Assembly (NCBI RefSeq): GCF_022414535.1 | Contig: NZ_JADWYM010000002.1 | Coordinates: 186,001-250,000, forward strand | Origin: Streptomyces sp. MUM 2J | GTDB taxonomy: Bacteria; Actinomycetota; Actinomycetes; Streptomycetales; Streptomycetaceae | Reading direction: 5' to 3' | DNA length: 64,000 bases | Shown here: positions 25,171-33,897 of the stretch, in pieces | Numbering within the stretch: position 1 is the first letter of the stretch | Layout: every line of letters starts with the position of its first letter | Translations under genes and position numbers: made by a program | Notes under the pieces: model-generated | Seen by the model: only the letters and a program-made list of their open reading frames with translations | Database searches by the model: none | Told to the model about the DNA's origin: nothing

Positions 25171-25522
25171 GGGCCCACTCCACCAACTGCCGCATCACCG
25201 CCGCCGTCCCGCCGCCCGGAACGTTCTCCAGGTCCATCCGTGCCAGCGCCGCGCGCTCCACCTCCAACGGGTCCAGCGCCTCCAGGAACGCGGCGGCGGC
25301 CGGACCGGGGTCCTGGGGCGCGCCGACCTCGACCCGAGCGAGGAGATCCAGTTCGGCGGGCCAGGTCCCGGTCGGGCGCAGATGCAGCACGACGCGTGGC
25401 AGATCGTGAGCATCAGCGTGCAGGTCCACGGCAGCGACGTGCTTGCTGACGTCCCTGCCGCCCACAGTGAGGGCGTACGAGCGCCCGTCGAAGGTCATCT
25501 GGAAGCGATTTGCCGTCGTCAC
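25160..25522 (-). CDS. Phage connector-region protein (120 aa)
   Basis: A 120-residue protein beginning at GTG 25522 and reading TTANRFQMTFDGRSYALTVG, with the strand VAAVDLHADAHDLPRVVLHL and a C-terminal helix. It looks like a beta-rich head-tail joining component and precedes the DUF6093-like gene with an 11-base overlap. It is the first gene of the downstream half of the phage late operon: everything to the right up to 58574 is not phage-like. Function is inferred from position. Confidence 0.55.
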   Translation of the reverse strand: MTTANRFQMTFDGRSYALTVGGRDVSKHVAAVDLHADAHDLPRVVLHLRPTGTWPAELDLLARVEVGAPQDPGPAAAAFLEALDPLEVERAALARMDLENVPGGGTAAVMRQLVEWARGA

Positions 25523-25592
25523 CGGCGGAGCCTAAACCCATGGGCCGACACCGCGTTCGCCCGATAGCGTCCGGCAGACGAGGAGGGGGAAC

Positions 25593-25928
25593 ATGGCTCT
25601 GCCGAAGAAGCGTTCACGCACCATTTCTGTGGACGGGATGCCGTACCGCTGGTACGTGCGTGGCCGGCCCACGTACTGTCAGGGGATGGCGTGGTCGTCC
25701 ATGACGTACGCCGTCGAGCACGCAGAGCGTCCAGGTGCGGTCCTCATCGTCGAGACAAACCGCGCTCACACCCGCAACTGGGTGGGGGCCGAAACGACCC
25801 CCGTGCTTCCTGCCGAGGTCGCTGACAGCATCCGGCGCGCGCGTCTTCTGGGCTGGGAACCGACGAGCCCCAGGAAGCCCTTCAGGCTCACGCCGACGAC
25901 CGGCGGCGGCATCAGTCGGTGTCCGTAG
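25593..25928 (+). CDS. Small conserved Streptomyces protein (111 aa)
   Basis: A 111-residue protein of a kind common in Streptomyces chromosomes, beginning LPKKRSRTISVDGMPYRWYV. The motifs RPTYCQGMAWSSMTYAVEHA and VLIVETNRAHTRNW are clear, and the C-terminus is Pro/Thr-rich. A strong GGAGGGGG ribosome site precedes the ATG. The gene ends overlapping by 17 bases, tail to tail, with the DUF6183-like gene. No function is known to me. It is the first non-phage gene at the left edge of the insert. Confidence 0.65.
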   Translation: MALPKKRSRTISVDGMPYRWYVRGRPTYCQGMAWSSMTYAVEHAERPGAVLIVETNRAHTRNWVGAETTPVLPAEVADSIRRARLLGWEPTSPRKPFRLTPTTGGGISRCP

Positions 25929-27069
25929 CGGCCAGCAACGTGACCCGGGTTCGGTCCCGGTTCAGGGTGGCCAGCCCGATGTCCCAGGCAACGTGGTGGT
26001 ACCAGGGAGTCGCAGCGCCGAAGCGGTACCAGTCGCACGCGGCAGCGCGCTCCTCGGCCTCCGGGGCCGTCGCGTCCATCCCCGTCCCGGCGAGCCCGCC
26101 AAGGGAGCGCCAGGCGGCGAGACGTCCGTAGGCACCGTACAGGCCATGGCTGTATGCCCCGCCTGACGAGGCCGCCGCGAAGAGGACGCTCCACGCGGCT
26201 CCAGCGGTGGACCGGGCCACCGAGAAGTCCGTACGGTGGGTGTGGCCGGCGAGGCAGTCGAGGCCGAGGCCGAGCAGGGCCCGCGGTACGTCCGGCTCGT
26301 CCAGGGGATGTTCCAGGTCGAATGCGCGAGCCTCGATCCGGCCGTTGGACTCGTCAGCCCAGTTGGCCACAGCGGCGGGTACCGAACTCAGGTCGGCCTC
26401 TGCCGATTCGTGCACCGCGAACTGCCCAGAGCGCAATGGAAGGGGCTGGACGACCTCGTTGACGGGACCGAAAGGGAGCGAGGACGTGCTTCCCTGAACC
26501 GAGTAGCTGGGCAGGTCGGCACCGGACTCCAGCACCGAGCGCCGCAACGGCAGCCAGGCAAGCGGATGCCGGCCGATCCCCGGGCCGGAAGCCCAGTACA
26601 GCGCCTCCGGCAGATCGGCGAGCTCGAACCCCCTCACCACCAGCTCGTGAACCGTGCAAGCCCTCAGCTCATCGGAGGCTCCCGCACCCGAGCGCGCACC
26701 GCGGAACAGCGGACGAAGACCGTCGGCGTCCTGTGCCGACGCGATCAGGGACGCCACATAGCGCGCCCGCTTCCGCGCCGACCGGTCCTCACCCCTGACC
26801 ACGCGCAGGAGCTGCTCGACCCCACTGCCTCCCGGAGCCAGGGCCAACAGCCGAATCGCGCGGTCCAGGACGCTCTCGTACTGCCACACCCGAGCGGAAC
26901 CGGAAACCGACCGCCGGACCAGTTCCGCCCCAAGGTCTCCAAGGAACGAGACATCTCCGTCAGCCATGCGGTGGTCCAGCTCTGCCCACACGCTGTTGAC
27001 GTCCCGGGTCTCGGGCAGCTTGCTCACGATCTTCTCTATGCGGTGATCCACGCTGCTGACCCTACGCAT
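25912..27069 (-). CDS. DUF6183-like protein (385 aa)
   Basis: A 385-residue soluble, mainly helical protein. The N-terminus reads VDHRIEKIVSKLPETRDVNS, then a helical array (LRVVRGEDRSARKRARYVAS). The second half is Ala/Gly-rich (GAAWSVLFAAASSGGAYSHG, GRLAAWRSLGGLAG), ending TRVTLLAATDTD. The whole recalls the Streptomyces family DUF6183, which has no known function. ATG 27069 is used, although a GTG six codons in (VDHRIEK) is possible. It is convergent with the small 111-residue gene. The family name is from memory and needs checking. Confidence 0.55.
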   Translation of the reverse strand: MRRVSSVDHRIEKIVSKLPETRDVNSVWAELDHRMADGDVSFLGDLGAELVRRSVSGSARVWQYESVLDRAIRLLALAPGGSGVEQLLRVVRGEDRSARKRARYVASLIASAQDADGLRPLFRGARSGAGASDELRACTVHELVVRGFELADLPEALYWASGPGIGRHPLAWLPLRRSVLESGADLPSYSVQGSTSSLPFGPVNEVVQPLPLRSGQFAVHESAEADLSSVPAAVANWADESNGRIEARAFDLEHPLDEPDVPRALLGLGLDCLAGHTHRTDFSVARSTAGAAWSVLFAAASSGGAYSHGLYGAYGRLAAWRSLGGLAGTGMDATAPEAEERAAACDWYRFGAATPWYHHVAWDIGLATLNRDRTRVTLLAATDTD

Positions 27070-27167
27070 GGCTGGAGCTGACCAGGCGGCGAGGGAGGGG
27101 TGCCGTGATCGCGTCCATTGCGTGACAAGGAAACCAGAGCCTTCCGGGCCGAAGGTACGGTTCAGTC

Positions 27168-27965
27168 ATGAGGCTGACGGGTGAATCGCAGCGGCTGGCA
27201 AGGTTCGAGTGGCGGGGGGACGTCCTTCACGGGCGCCTCATAACCACCACCAATGGCGATGATGTCCTGGAAGTGCTGACCGCTGATCCGCTGAGCGGCG
27301 CGGTGGAGCCCACCGGCCGCCGCCTCCCCCTCGAGGACGTACGTCTACTCGCCCCCGTCACGCCCGGGAAGATCGTCGCTGTCGGCCGGAACTACGCCGA
27401 TCACATCGCCGAGTTGAGCCTCGACACGCCAGCCGCACCCCGGCTCTTCTTCAAGCCGCCGTCCGCTGTGATCGGCCCCGGAGAGCCGATTCGCTACCCG
27501 GCTCAGTCACGCGAGGTGCACTACGAGGCCGAGCTCGCCGTCGTCATCGGCCGTACGGCGCGTGACGTCCCCGCCGAGCAAGCACTGGACTACGTCTTCG
27601 GCTACACCTGTGCCAACGACGTGACCGCCCGGGACATCCAGCGGGCGGACGGGCAGCCGTCCTGGGCGAAGGCGTTCGACACGTTCTGCCCGCTCGGCCC
27701 GTGGATCACCACCAACCTCGACCCGACGAAGCTCGACGTGCGCTGCGAGGTCAACGGCACCGAACGGCAGTCAGCCGGGACGGACACGATGCTGCATCCG
27801 GTCGCCTCCCTGCTGGCGTACATCACGGCGGCGGTCACCCTGGAACCGGGGGACGTGCTCCTCACCGGCACGCCCGCAGGGGTGGGGCCCGTCGTTCCGG
27901 GTGATGAGGTGGCCGTGCGCATCTCCGGCATCGGTTCCCTGGTCAATCCCGTGGCCGGTCGGTAG
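27168..27965 (+). CDS. Fumarylacetoacetate hydrolase-family enzyme (265 aa)
   Basis: A 265-residue FAH-fold enzyme, usually a hydrolase, isomerase or decarboxylase for short diketo acids in aromatic catabolism. The metal site follows family spacing: KIVAVGRNYADHIAEL, then HYEAELAVVIGRTARD with the two Glu ligands, then ANDVTARDIQRADGQPSWAK. The C-terminal half is intact (LTGTPAGVGPVVPGDEVAVR). It is plus-strand and alone, with an opposing gene immediately after it. Substrate cannot be told; it looks like a chromosomal housekeeping or catabolic gene rather than phage DNA. Confidence 0.85.
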   Translation: MRLTGESQRLARFEWRGDVLHGRLITTTNGDDVLEVLTADPLSGAVEPTGRRLPLEDVRLLAPVTPGKIVAVGRNYADHIAELSLDTPAAPRLFFKPPSAVIGPGEPIRYPAQSREVHYEAELAVVIGRTARDVPAEQALDYVFGYTCANDVTARDIQRADGQPSWAKAFDTFCPLGPWITTNLDPTKLDVRCEVNGTERQSAGTDTMLHPVASLLAYITAAVTLEPGDVLLTGTPAGVGPVVPGDEVAVRISGIGSLVNPVAGR

Positions 27966-27971
27966 CTCCAC

Positions 27972-29330
27972 TCAGGCCCGCAGCAGCTCGGCGAACTCCC
28001 TGCCGACGGGGAGCTGGGAGTGTCCGGCGGTACGGCTGAAGTCGGTGGCATACTTCATGACCATGCCGGTGCGATGTTCGTCCGGCAGCGACGTCAGAGC
28101 CTGTGCGGCGGTGCGGTACGCCTCCTCCGGTTCGCCGTCCCGCGCGAGGCACACCGCGCGGTCCAGGCGGAGCAGGGTCGGATCGAGGTACTCGGTGGGC
28201 GGATACAGGTCGAGCGCTCGGCGCTGGACCTGCCAGGCGTCCTCGGTGCGTCCCAGGTGCGTCCACGCGTTGCCGAGGTGCCAAAGGAACTGGCGCTCGG
28301 TGTGGCCGAAGGAAGGGTCGTCGCGGTCCTCGGCGGTGAGCCGGCCGAACGCGTCCTCGGCCCGGCGCAGCAGCGGCAGAGCCTCGTCTCCCCGCCCAAG
28401 GCGGGCGAGCGCGCGGGCCTCGACAAGCAGGCCCCGGGTGGTGGCGGGGCTGACGGTGTCGCCCAGGATGTGGCGCGCCCTGGCCGCCTGCTCGTGGGCG
28501 GAGGCCGGAGTCCCGTAGTAGAGGGAGACGATGGCCGAGCGTACGGTGAGCGCTCCTTCGAGCTGGTTGTCGCCGGCCTCCGAGGCGGCGAGGCGTCCGG
28601 TGTGAAACCATCCGCGGGCTTCTCGGCGGGCACCGAGAGCGGAGGCGAAGATCCCTGCCAGCGCCGCGAGTTGGGCGGCGACCCGGCACAGGCGGCGGCG
28701 GTAGCGGATGGGCTGTCGCTGCTCAAGGAGCCGCTGTACCTCGGTGAAGTCGGCGAGGACATCGGCGAGGAGCCGGTGCGGCGGCACGGTCTGGTAAGCA
28801 TGCGCGTACTCCAAGGCCGTGGTCTCCCAGCGCTCCAGGGTCGCAGGCCCGATGACCGACGATTCCAGCGCCAGGTCCATGCGCTGCCGGGCGGCAGCCA
28901 TGACCTCCAGTGCGGACTCGGTGATGCCAAGACTCGTTCCGACGACAAGCCCCCTGATCAGGGTTCGCCGCTTCATCTCGTCCTCCTCCAAGAGCACGTT
29001 CGCCACCGCTTCAGGCGCGTGCTCCTGTTCTTCCTCGGTGCGTGCCGGTGTGACGTCGTCGGTCACAGGAAGCGGTGAGGACTCCGCTAAGACAAGCAGC
29101 TTCTCGGCGGTCCAGCCCGGGAACATGCGCTCGAGGACCTCGCACGCCTCAGAGCGTGGCACGCCCTTGATCTGCCCCAGGCGCCACCGATCGAACTGCT
29201 TGCGCTGCGGGGTCACGTCGTCCAGGCGCAGGTCGGTGCAGATCTTCCGGAACTCGCGGGTGAACCGCGCGTAACCCCAGCCTCGTTCCCGCACCAACAT
29301 GCCGAACACCGTCAGCTGTCTGTCGCCCAC
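27972..29330 (-). CDS. TPR-containing regulator with N-terminal HTH-like segment (452 aa)
   Basis: A 452-residue protein of a type common in Streptomyces. The N-terminal 70 residues (GYARFTREFRKICTDLRLDD) resemble a degenerate HTH/Xre-like domain of the TPR-regulator class. A linker KRRTLIRGLVVGTSLG follows, then a row of TPR-like helices (AGIFASALGARREARGWFHT, ALARLGRGDEALPLLRRAED) to the end. GTG 29330 has AGGGG upstream. It opposes the FAH gene and diverges from the ATPase operon at 29585, so it may regulate it. That is inference from position. Confidence 0.7.
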   Translation of the reverse strand: MGDRQLTVFGMLVRERGWGYARFTREFRKICTDLRLDDVTPQRKQFDRWRLGQIKGVPRSEACEVLERMFPGWTAEKLLVLAESSPLPVTDDVTPARTEEEQEHAPEAVANVLLEEDEMKRRTLIRGLVVGTSLGITESALEVMAAARQRMDLALESSVIGPATLERWETTALEYAHAYQTVPPHRLLADVLADFTEVQRLLEQRQPIRYRRRLCRVAAQLAALAGIFASALGARREARGWFHTGRLAASEAGDNQLEGALTVRSAIVSLYYGTPASAHEQAARARHILGDTVSPATTRGLLVEARALARLGRGDEALPLLRRAEDAFGRLTAEDRDDPSFGHTERQFLWHLGNAWTHLGRTEDAWQVQRRALDLYPPTEYLDPTLLRLDRAVCLARDGEPEEAYRTAAQALTSLPDEHRTGMVMKYATDFSRTAGHSQLPVGREFAELLRA

Positions 29331-29584
29331 CGTGCCCCCTTCGCATGGACACCGCCGGGCCCTGCGCCCGTATGCGGCGATTGTCGATCACCTACCCACC
29401 TCGTGGCCCCGCAGGACGCACTCAAGTCCCAGAAGACCACGGCAAGGCTCATCGGGGTCCAGAACGACCAGATCGGGGCCGTAGGAAAGTCCGTCGGCCC
29501 ACCGTCATCGTTCGGTGACCGCGAACGCGTGGCCTCACAGCCCGCCTTGTGGTCCCAAGTCCCGACGTCCGGAAGGGCTGGACG

Positions 29585-30094
29585 ATGGTGTCCTCGGTTC
29601 CCTCCTCGATCCTCACCACGAGCCTCACGGGCTCCCGCGCCATTTCCGCGGATGGGGCACGCATAGCGCCGTCGCCCGTCGACGTCGCCTTCGTACGTGA
29701 AGCCTCGCGGGTCGCTCAGGCCCGGCGGATCGGGGCGGCATGGCTGCGCAACGTGTGCCGTGTGCCCCAGGGCCGTGTCGACTCCGCCGAGGTGGTGATC
29801 TCGGAGCTGGTCAGCAACGCGATCGTCCACGGGCGAGGCAGGACTGTGGGCTTACGGATGAGGCGCACGGCCGGTCAGGTCCGTCTGGAGGTCGACGACC
29901 GCTCCCCGTCCGCGGTACCCGGTCCCCAGCAGGCCGGGGTCGGGGCGGAGCGGGGGCGCGGCTTGTGGCTGGTGAAAGCGCTCGTCGACGAGCTCGACGG
30001 GAGCTGGGGCTTCACCGCTGACGGCACGGTCGCCTGGTGCGTCTTTCCCGTCGGGCCCGCGTCCTCGCGTGAGAACGGGAGGCGGACGGCGTGA
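29585..30094 (+). CDS. GHKL ATP-binding protein, anti-sigma-factor (RsbW)-like
   Basis: A 169-residue HATPase_c domain protein. The ATP pocket shows E74 and N78 (VISELVSNAIVHGRG), D104 (LEVDDRSP) and a G2 loop GRGLWLVKAL (about 124-133), so ATP binding should be intact. In Streptomyces such stand-alone domains act as anti-sigma kinases or as regulators of uncertain target. ATG 29585 follows GGAAGGG. Its stop overlaps the next gene as GTGA, placing it first in a plus-strand operon with a resolvase-like protein, a membrane peptide and three biosynthetic enzymes. A regulatory role for the cluster is inferred. Confidence 0.75.
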   Translation: MVSSVPSSILTTSLTGSRAISADGARIAPSPVDVAFVREASRVAQARRIGAAWLRNVCRVPQGRVDSAEVVISELVSNAIVHGRGRTVGLRMRRTAGQVRLEVDDRSPSAVPGPQQAGVGAERGRGLWLVKALVDELDGSWGFTADGTVAWCVFPVGPASSRENGRRTA

Positions 30095-30552
30095 GCGATG
30101 TGGTCGAAGCGCGACCGCAGCGAGTCCCGCCCGGCACTCGGGTCGTCGTGTACGCGTGCCTCTCACCCGAGGCCGTTCCGACGGCAGCGCCGGAGCAGGG
30201 GCTGCGCGGCGTGCTCCGGTACGTGGACGAGCGCGGCTGGATCCCCGTGGCGACGTTCGTCGACCGGGCGGCGGTGCTTTCCAGCCGGGCCGACCGCCCC
30301 GAGTGGCCGAGGGCGCTCGCCGCAGTCGAGGAGGGGCGGGCCGAGGGGATCGTGTCGCCGTCGATGGTGATGCTCTGGTTCCACCAGGAAGATCGGGACT
30401 CGCTCGCGAACTGGCTGAACGCGACCGGGGCGTTCGTCTCGACTCCCGGAACGCACACGGATCCGGGGCGGCGCCGCGCGGGCGGCTCCCCTCGCACACA
30501 GACGGCAGCCGCCCCTCCGCTCGCGACCGGATCGAAGCGCAGGTGCCGATGA
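30091..30552 (+). CDS. Resolvase-N-terminal-like protein without DNA-binding domain (153 aa)
   Basis: A 153-residue protein. Residues 15-115 recall the catalytic fold of serine recombinases: VVVYACLSPEA places Ser25 where YxRVS has its nucleophile, but the Arg is replaced by Cys. The segment RPEWPRALAAVEEGRAEGIV then resembles the downstream helix. The DNA-binding helix-turn-helix is absent, and the end is a disordered Pro/Arg/Ala tail. It is unlikely to recombine DNA. It is coupled at both ends by four-base overlaps. A structural or regulatory relic is the best guess. Confidence 0.5.
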   Translation: MSDVVEARPQRVPPGTRVVVYACLSPEAVPTAAPEQGLRGVLRYVDERGWIPVATFVDRAAVLSSRADRPEWPRALAAVEEGRAEGIVSPSMVMLWFHQEDRDSLANWLNATGAFVSTPGTHTDPGRRRAGGSPRTQTAAAPPLATGSKRRCR

Positions 30553-30737
30553 CCTCGACGCCCACAGACACGATCCTCCGTCGGCGACGGCTCGCCCGAT
30601 TGCGCTGGGCGCTCCGGCACCCGTTCCGGCTGCTCCAGCGCTACGGCTTCGGCTGGTTCCAGTTCGCGGTCCTTGTCGTGCCCGTCCTGCTGACCGTCTG
30701 GGCCGCCATCGACCCCACCAACCTGTTGCGCTCGTAG
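30549..30737 (+). CDS. Small single-pass membrane protein (62 aa)
   Basis: A 62-residue protein. A basic N-terminal half (TILRRRRLARLRWALRHPFR) is followed by one transmembrane helix near residues 36-55 (WFQFAVLVVPVLLTVWAAID). It overlaps the resolvase-like gene by ATGA and precedes the oxygenase gene by 47 bp. The gene is too short and basic to classify; it could anchor one of the operon's enzymes or be a precursor-like peptide, but neither is shown. Confidence 0.55.
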   Translation: MTSTPTDTILRRRRLARLRWALRHPFRLLQRYGFGWFQFAVLVVPVLLTVWAAIDPTNLLRS

Positions 30738-30784
30738 CCCCACTCCCTGAATCCAACCCCTCCCTACAGCACGAGGAGTGCTTC

Positions 30785-31732
30785 ATGACGCCCCTTTCCG
30801 TGCCCGAGTACCGCGTGGCCCTGCCCAAGGAGCTCGTCGCCGAGCTCGCCCAGCGGGCCGCCGACCTGCCCGAGTGGCGGCTCGGCGACGACGGGCTGCT
30901 CTCGCCCGAGACCGCAGCGCGGTACCACGTGGTGCTGGCCGGGCTCCCTCGCATCGGCGAGTTCACCGCGACCTGCCACCGGCTGCTCGACGCCCCGGAG
31001 GGTGAGGGCTTCGCGGTCCTGGAGCTGGCCGAGCTGTTCGACGCGGCCGGTCCCGAGGAGGCCGGCATGCGGGCGGTAACCGCGCTGGTCTCCCTGATCG
31101 CGACGCCGCTACGGGCCTTCGACCGCTGGCCTCTGTGGAAGCCGTTGGGCACCAACCTCACCATCGACCCGATGCGGGCCACGGGCTCCGGCTACAACCC
31201 GATGCACATTGACGTCGTGAACTCCACCTTCCCGCCGGACTACAGCGCCCTGTTGTGCGTCCGTCCCGACCCGAGAGGACAGGGTCACAGCCTGGTCTCG
31301 CAGGTCCGGCGCGCCGTGGACCGGCTCGGCTACTCCGACGCCGAGCTGCTGACGCATCCGAAGTACGTCGACGGGGCGTTCTTCGAGCTGACGGGCGTCG
31401 GGGAGGAGTGGAAGCCGTTCCCGATCCTCGACGGACAGCCGCCGACGGAGGGCTTCGTACGGTTCACGGCCAAGATGCTCGCCGACGCCGACCCCGCCGA
31501 CCCCTACATCAAGGCGGCCCGGTCCCTGGAGCGCGAGCTGATCACCGGGCAGCGCCGGTTCCTGCTCGGCCGAGGCGACATGCTCATCGCGAACCAGCAC
31601 CTGTGCTGCCACGGACGGGAGCCGCTCGGCGGCGGCCAGGAGGACGTGCCCGAGGACGAGCGCCGGCTCCTGCTGCAGATCTTCCTGCGCGGTCAGGTGC
31701 GGCATACGGCGGAGCGGGAGGTCGTGGCATGA
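30785..31732 (+). CDS. 2-Oxoglutarate/Fe(II) oxygenase, TauD/clavaminate-synthase-like (315 aa)
   Basis: A 315-residue oxygenase predicted to use iron, 2-oxoglutarate and oxygen to hydroxylate, desaturate or cyclise a small molecule. The HxD metal pair is H141 and D143 (YNPMHIDVVN), the distal His is H276 (HLCCHGREPL) and the 2-oxoglutarate Arg is R302 (LLLQIFLRGQ). AGGAG precedes ATG 30785. It overlaps the radical SAM gene by ATGA, so the two enzymes probably act on the same product. Substrate is unknown. Confidence 0.8.
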   Translation: MTPLSVPEYRVALPKELVAELAQRAADLPEWRLGDDGLLSPETAARYHVVLAGLPRIGEFTATCHRLLDAPEGEGFAVLELAELFDAAGPEEAGMRAVTALVSLIATPLRAFDRWPLWKPLGTNLTIDPMRATGSGYNPMHIDVVNSTFPPDYSALLCVRPDPRGQGHSLVSQVRRAVDRLGYSDAELLTHPKYVDGAFFELTGVGEEWKPFPILDGQPPTEGFVRFTAKMLADADPADPYIKAARSLERELITGQRRFLLGRGDMLIANQHLCCHGREPLGGGQEDVPEDERRLLLQIFLRGQVRHTAEREVVA

Positions 31733-33897
31733 CGGCGACGCCCGTGCTGGTGCCGCTCCCCATCGTGGCACCGGACGCGCGGCCGCGGGTCACGCTCACG
31801 GTGTGGCTGGCGGACCTCACGTACACCCAGCAGGCGATCTCGGCGGAGACGATGCCGCAGGCGGTGGCCGGGATCGCCACCTACGCGGCGACGCGGGTGG
31901 CACTGGACCATCCGGTACGGATCTTCAAATACCCCGAGGTCCTGGCGGCCGCCCTGGAGCAGGACGGGCCGCCGGACGTGATCGGGTTCTCGCACTACAT
32001 CTGGAACAGCCAGCTGTCGCTCGCCTTCGCCGATCTGATCAAGGAGCGGTTCCCTCGTACGACAGTCGTCTTCGGCGGCCCTCACTATCCGCTCCGCCTC
32101 CCGGAGCAGACGGTGTTCTGGCGCGAGCGGTTGGCCGGCCGGGTGGACTTCTACGTCGATGGGGAGGGGGAGGCCGCCTTCGCCGACCTTCTCATCGCCC
32201 TCAGCCGCACGAGCCGCGATGACGTGCGCGGCAGCCTCCCGGGCGTGCACCACCTGGACAGCGACGGAACCTTGTACGCCCCGCCACCGCGTCCCCGGAT
32301 CCACGACCTGTCCGACGTGCCCTCCCCGTACACGCTCGGCCTGATGGACGAGTTCTTCGACGGCAAGCTCGTCCCCACCGTGCAGACCAACCGGGGCTGT
32401 CCGTTCAAGTGCACGTTCTGCCAGGAAGGCACGGCCTACTTCCAGAAGGTCGCCAAGAAGAACACCGAGCACATCCGCAGCGAGCTGCACTACATCGGCC
32501 GCCGCATGAAGCCGCTCGTGGAGGCCGGGACCGCGCGCAACGAACTGCTCATCACCGACAGCAACTTCGGCATGTACCCGGAGGACCATGAGACCTGCCG
32601 GGTGATCGCCGAGTGCCAGCAGCTCTACGGCTGGCCCCGCGTCGTCAACGTCACCACCGGCAAGAACCAGCGCGACCGAGTCCTGTCCGCCGTCGCCCAG
32701 GTCCCAGGCGCGATCAGCCTGTCCGGCGCCGTCCAGTCCCTCGACCCAGGCGTGCTGCGCGACATCGCCCGTACGAACATCGACGCCGCCAAGCTCATGG
32801 AGATCGCCCTCGCGGCGGCCGACGCCGGCACGGGCACGTACAGCGAGGTCATCCTCGCCCTGCCCGGCGACTCCAAAGCCAGGCACCTCGGCACTCTGCG
32901 GCAGCTCGTGGACGCCGGTTTCAACCGGCTCAACATGTTCCAGCTCACCCTGCTGCCAGGCAGTGAGATGTGCACCGACGCCTACCGCCGCGAGCACGGC
33001 CTGGTCACCAAGTGGCGCGTCATGCCGCGCTGCTACGGCTCGTACACCGTGCTCGGCGAGGAACTGCGCGCCGCTGAGGTGGACGAGGTGTGCGTGACCG
33101 TGCCCGACATGGCGTACGAGGACTACCGCGAGTGCCGGGTGATGAACCTGCTCCTGGCCTCCCTCTACAACGACGGGCTGTTCGCCGTCCTCCTGGCCGT
33201 CCAGCGCTCCAGCCAGATCTCGCCCATGACCTGGCTGGAGCGGGCCCGGACCATGGCCCACGGCCCGGCCCTGGCCGCTGTCCTGAAGGAGTTCTCGGCG
33301 GAGACCGACGAGCAGCTGTGGGAAGAGCGAGCCGACCTCCTGTCGTACGCCACCGGCAACATCGACCAGTACATTGAGGGCCACCTGGGCAACAACCTGC
33401 TCTACACCTACCGGACCCGCATCCTCTCCGAGGCGCTGGACGACACCGCCGACCTTGCCGCCCGCGCTTGCCTCGCCGTACTCCGCGAAGCCGGCGTAGG
33501 AGTGGGCGGCGGCAGTCTGATCGAGGCGCTCGTACGCGAGGCCGCCGAGTACCACCGACTCACCCTCGCTGACGTCTTTCGCACTGAACCGCCCGAGGTA
33601 CTCCGGCAGCCGGCGCGGTTCGACCTCGACGCGCTCCTGGCCGCCGGGCGGCACCGGGACGGAATCCGCGATCCCCGCCACTTCCGCCTTACGGAGGGAA
33701 AGGTTCGGGAGTTCGTCCTCACCGCGGAACAGCGGCGCACCCTCAGCACGTACATGGGTCAGTTCGGTACGACCCCGTGGGGCGTCGGACGTCTCCTCAC
33801 CAAGGTGCGGCTGGCTGATATCGTCCGGCACGTCCGAATGACCCCCGGCCCGGGCACCGCCCCGGCGCCCGCCGGAACGGAAGCGCCCAGCACGTGA
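31729..33897 (+). CDS. B12-dependent radical SAM enzyme (722 aa)
   Basis: A 722-residue enzyme with an N-terminal cobalamin-binding-like domain (PPDVIGFSHYIWNSQLSLAF, TTVVFGGPHYPLRLPEQTVF) and a radical SAM core with C224, C228 and C231 (NRGCPFKCTFCQEG). The C-terminal 250 residues are helical. Such enzymes often methylate unactivated carbons or contract and rearrange rings; the DxHxxG loop is replaced by GFSHY, so cobalamin may bind base-off in another way. It overlaps both neighbours by four bases. Substrate unknown. Confidence 0.8.
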   Translation: MTATPVLVPLPIVAPDARPRVTLTVWLADLTYTQQAISAETMPQAVAGIATYAATRVALDHPVRIFKYPEVLAAALEQDGPPDVIGFSHYIWNSQLSLAFADLIKERFPRTTVVFGGPHYPLRLPEQTVFWRERLAGRVDFYVDGEGEAAFADLLIALSRTSRDDVRGSLPGVHHLDSDGTLYAPPPRPRIHDLSDVPSPYTLGLMDEFFDGKLVPTVQTNRGCPFKCTFCQEGTAYFQKVAKKNTEHIRSELHYIGRRMKPLVEAGTARNELLITDSNFGMYPEDHETCRVIAECQQLYGWPRVVNVTTGKNQRDRVLSAVAQVPGAISLSGAVQSLDPGVLRDIARTNIDAAKLMEIALAAADAGTGTYSEVILALPGDSKARHLGTLRQLVDAGFNRLNMFQLTLLPGSEMCTDAYRREHGLVTKWRVMPRCYGSYTVLGEELRAAEVDEVCVTVPDMAYEDYRECRVMNLLLASLYNDGLFAVLLAVQRSSQISPMTWLERARTMAHGPALAAVLKEFSAETDEQLWEERADLLSYATGNIDQYIEGHLGNNLLYTYRTRILSEALDDTADLAARACLAVLREAGVGVGGGSLIEALVREAAEYHRLTLADVFRTEPPEVLRQPARFDLDALLAAGRHRDGIRDPRHFRLTEGKVREFVLTAEQRRTLSTYMGQFGTTPWGVGRLLTKVRLADIVRHVRMTPGPGTAPAPAGTEAPST

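Larger units (their letters stand above)
1..25522 (-). mobile_element. Prophage, early, lysis and tail half
   Basis: Continuous leftward phage genes from connector to early recombination functions, with two plus-strand accessory genes. The order matches the downstream part of an actinophage late operon whose head half lies at 58575-64000. No integrase or attachment site is visible; the left end lies outside the window. Confidence 0.85.
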
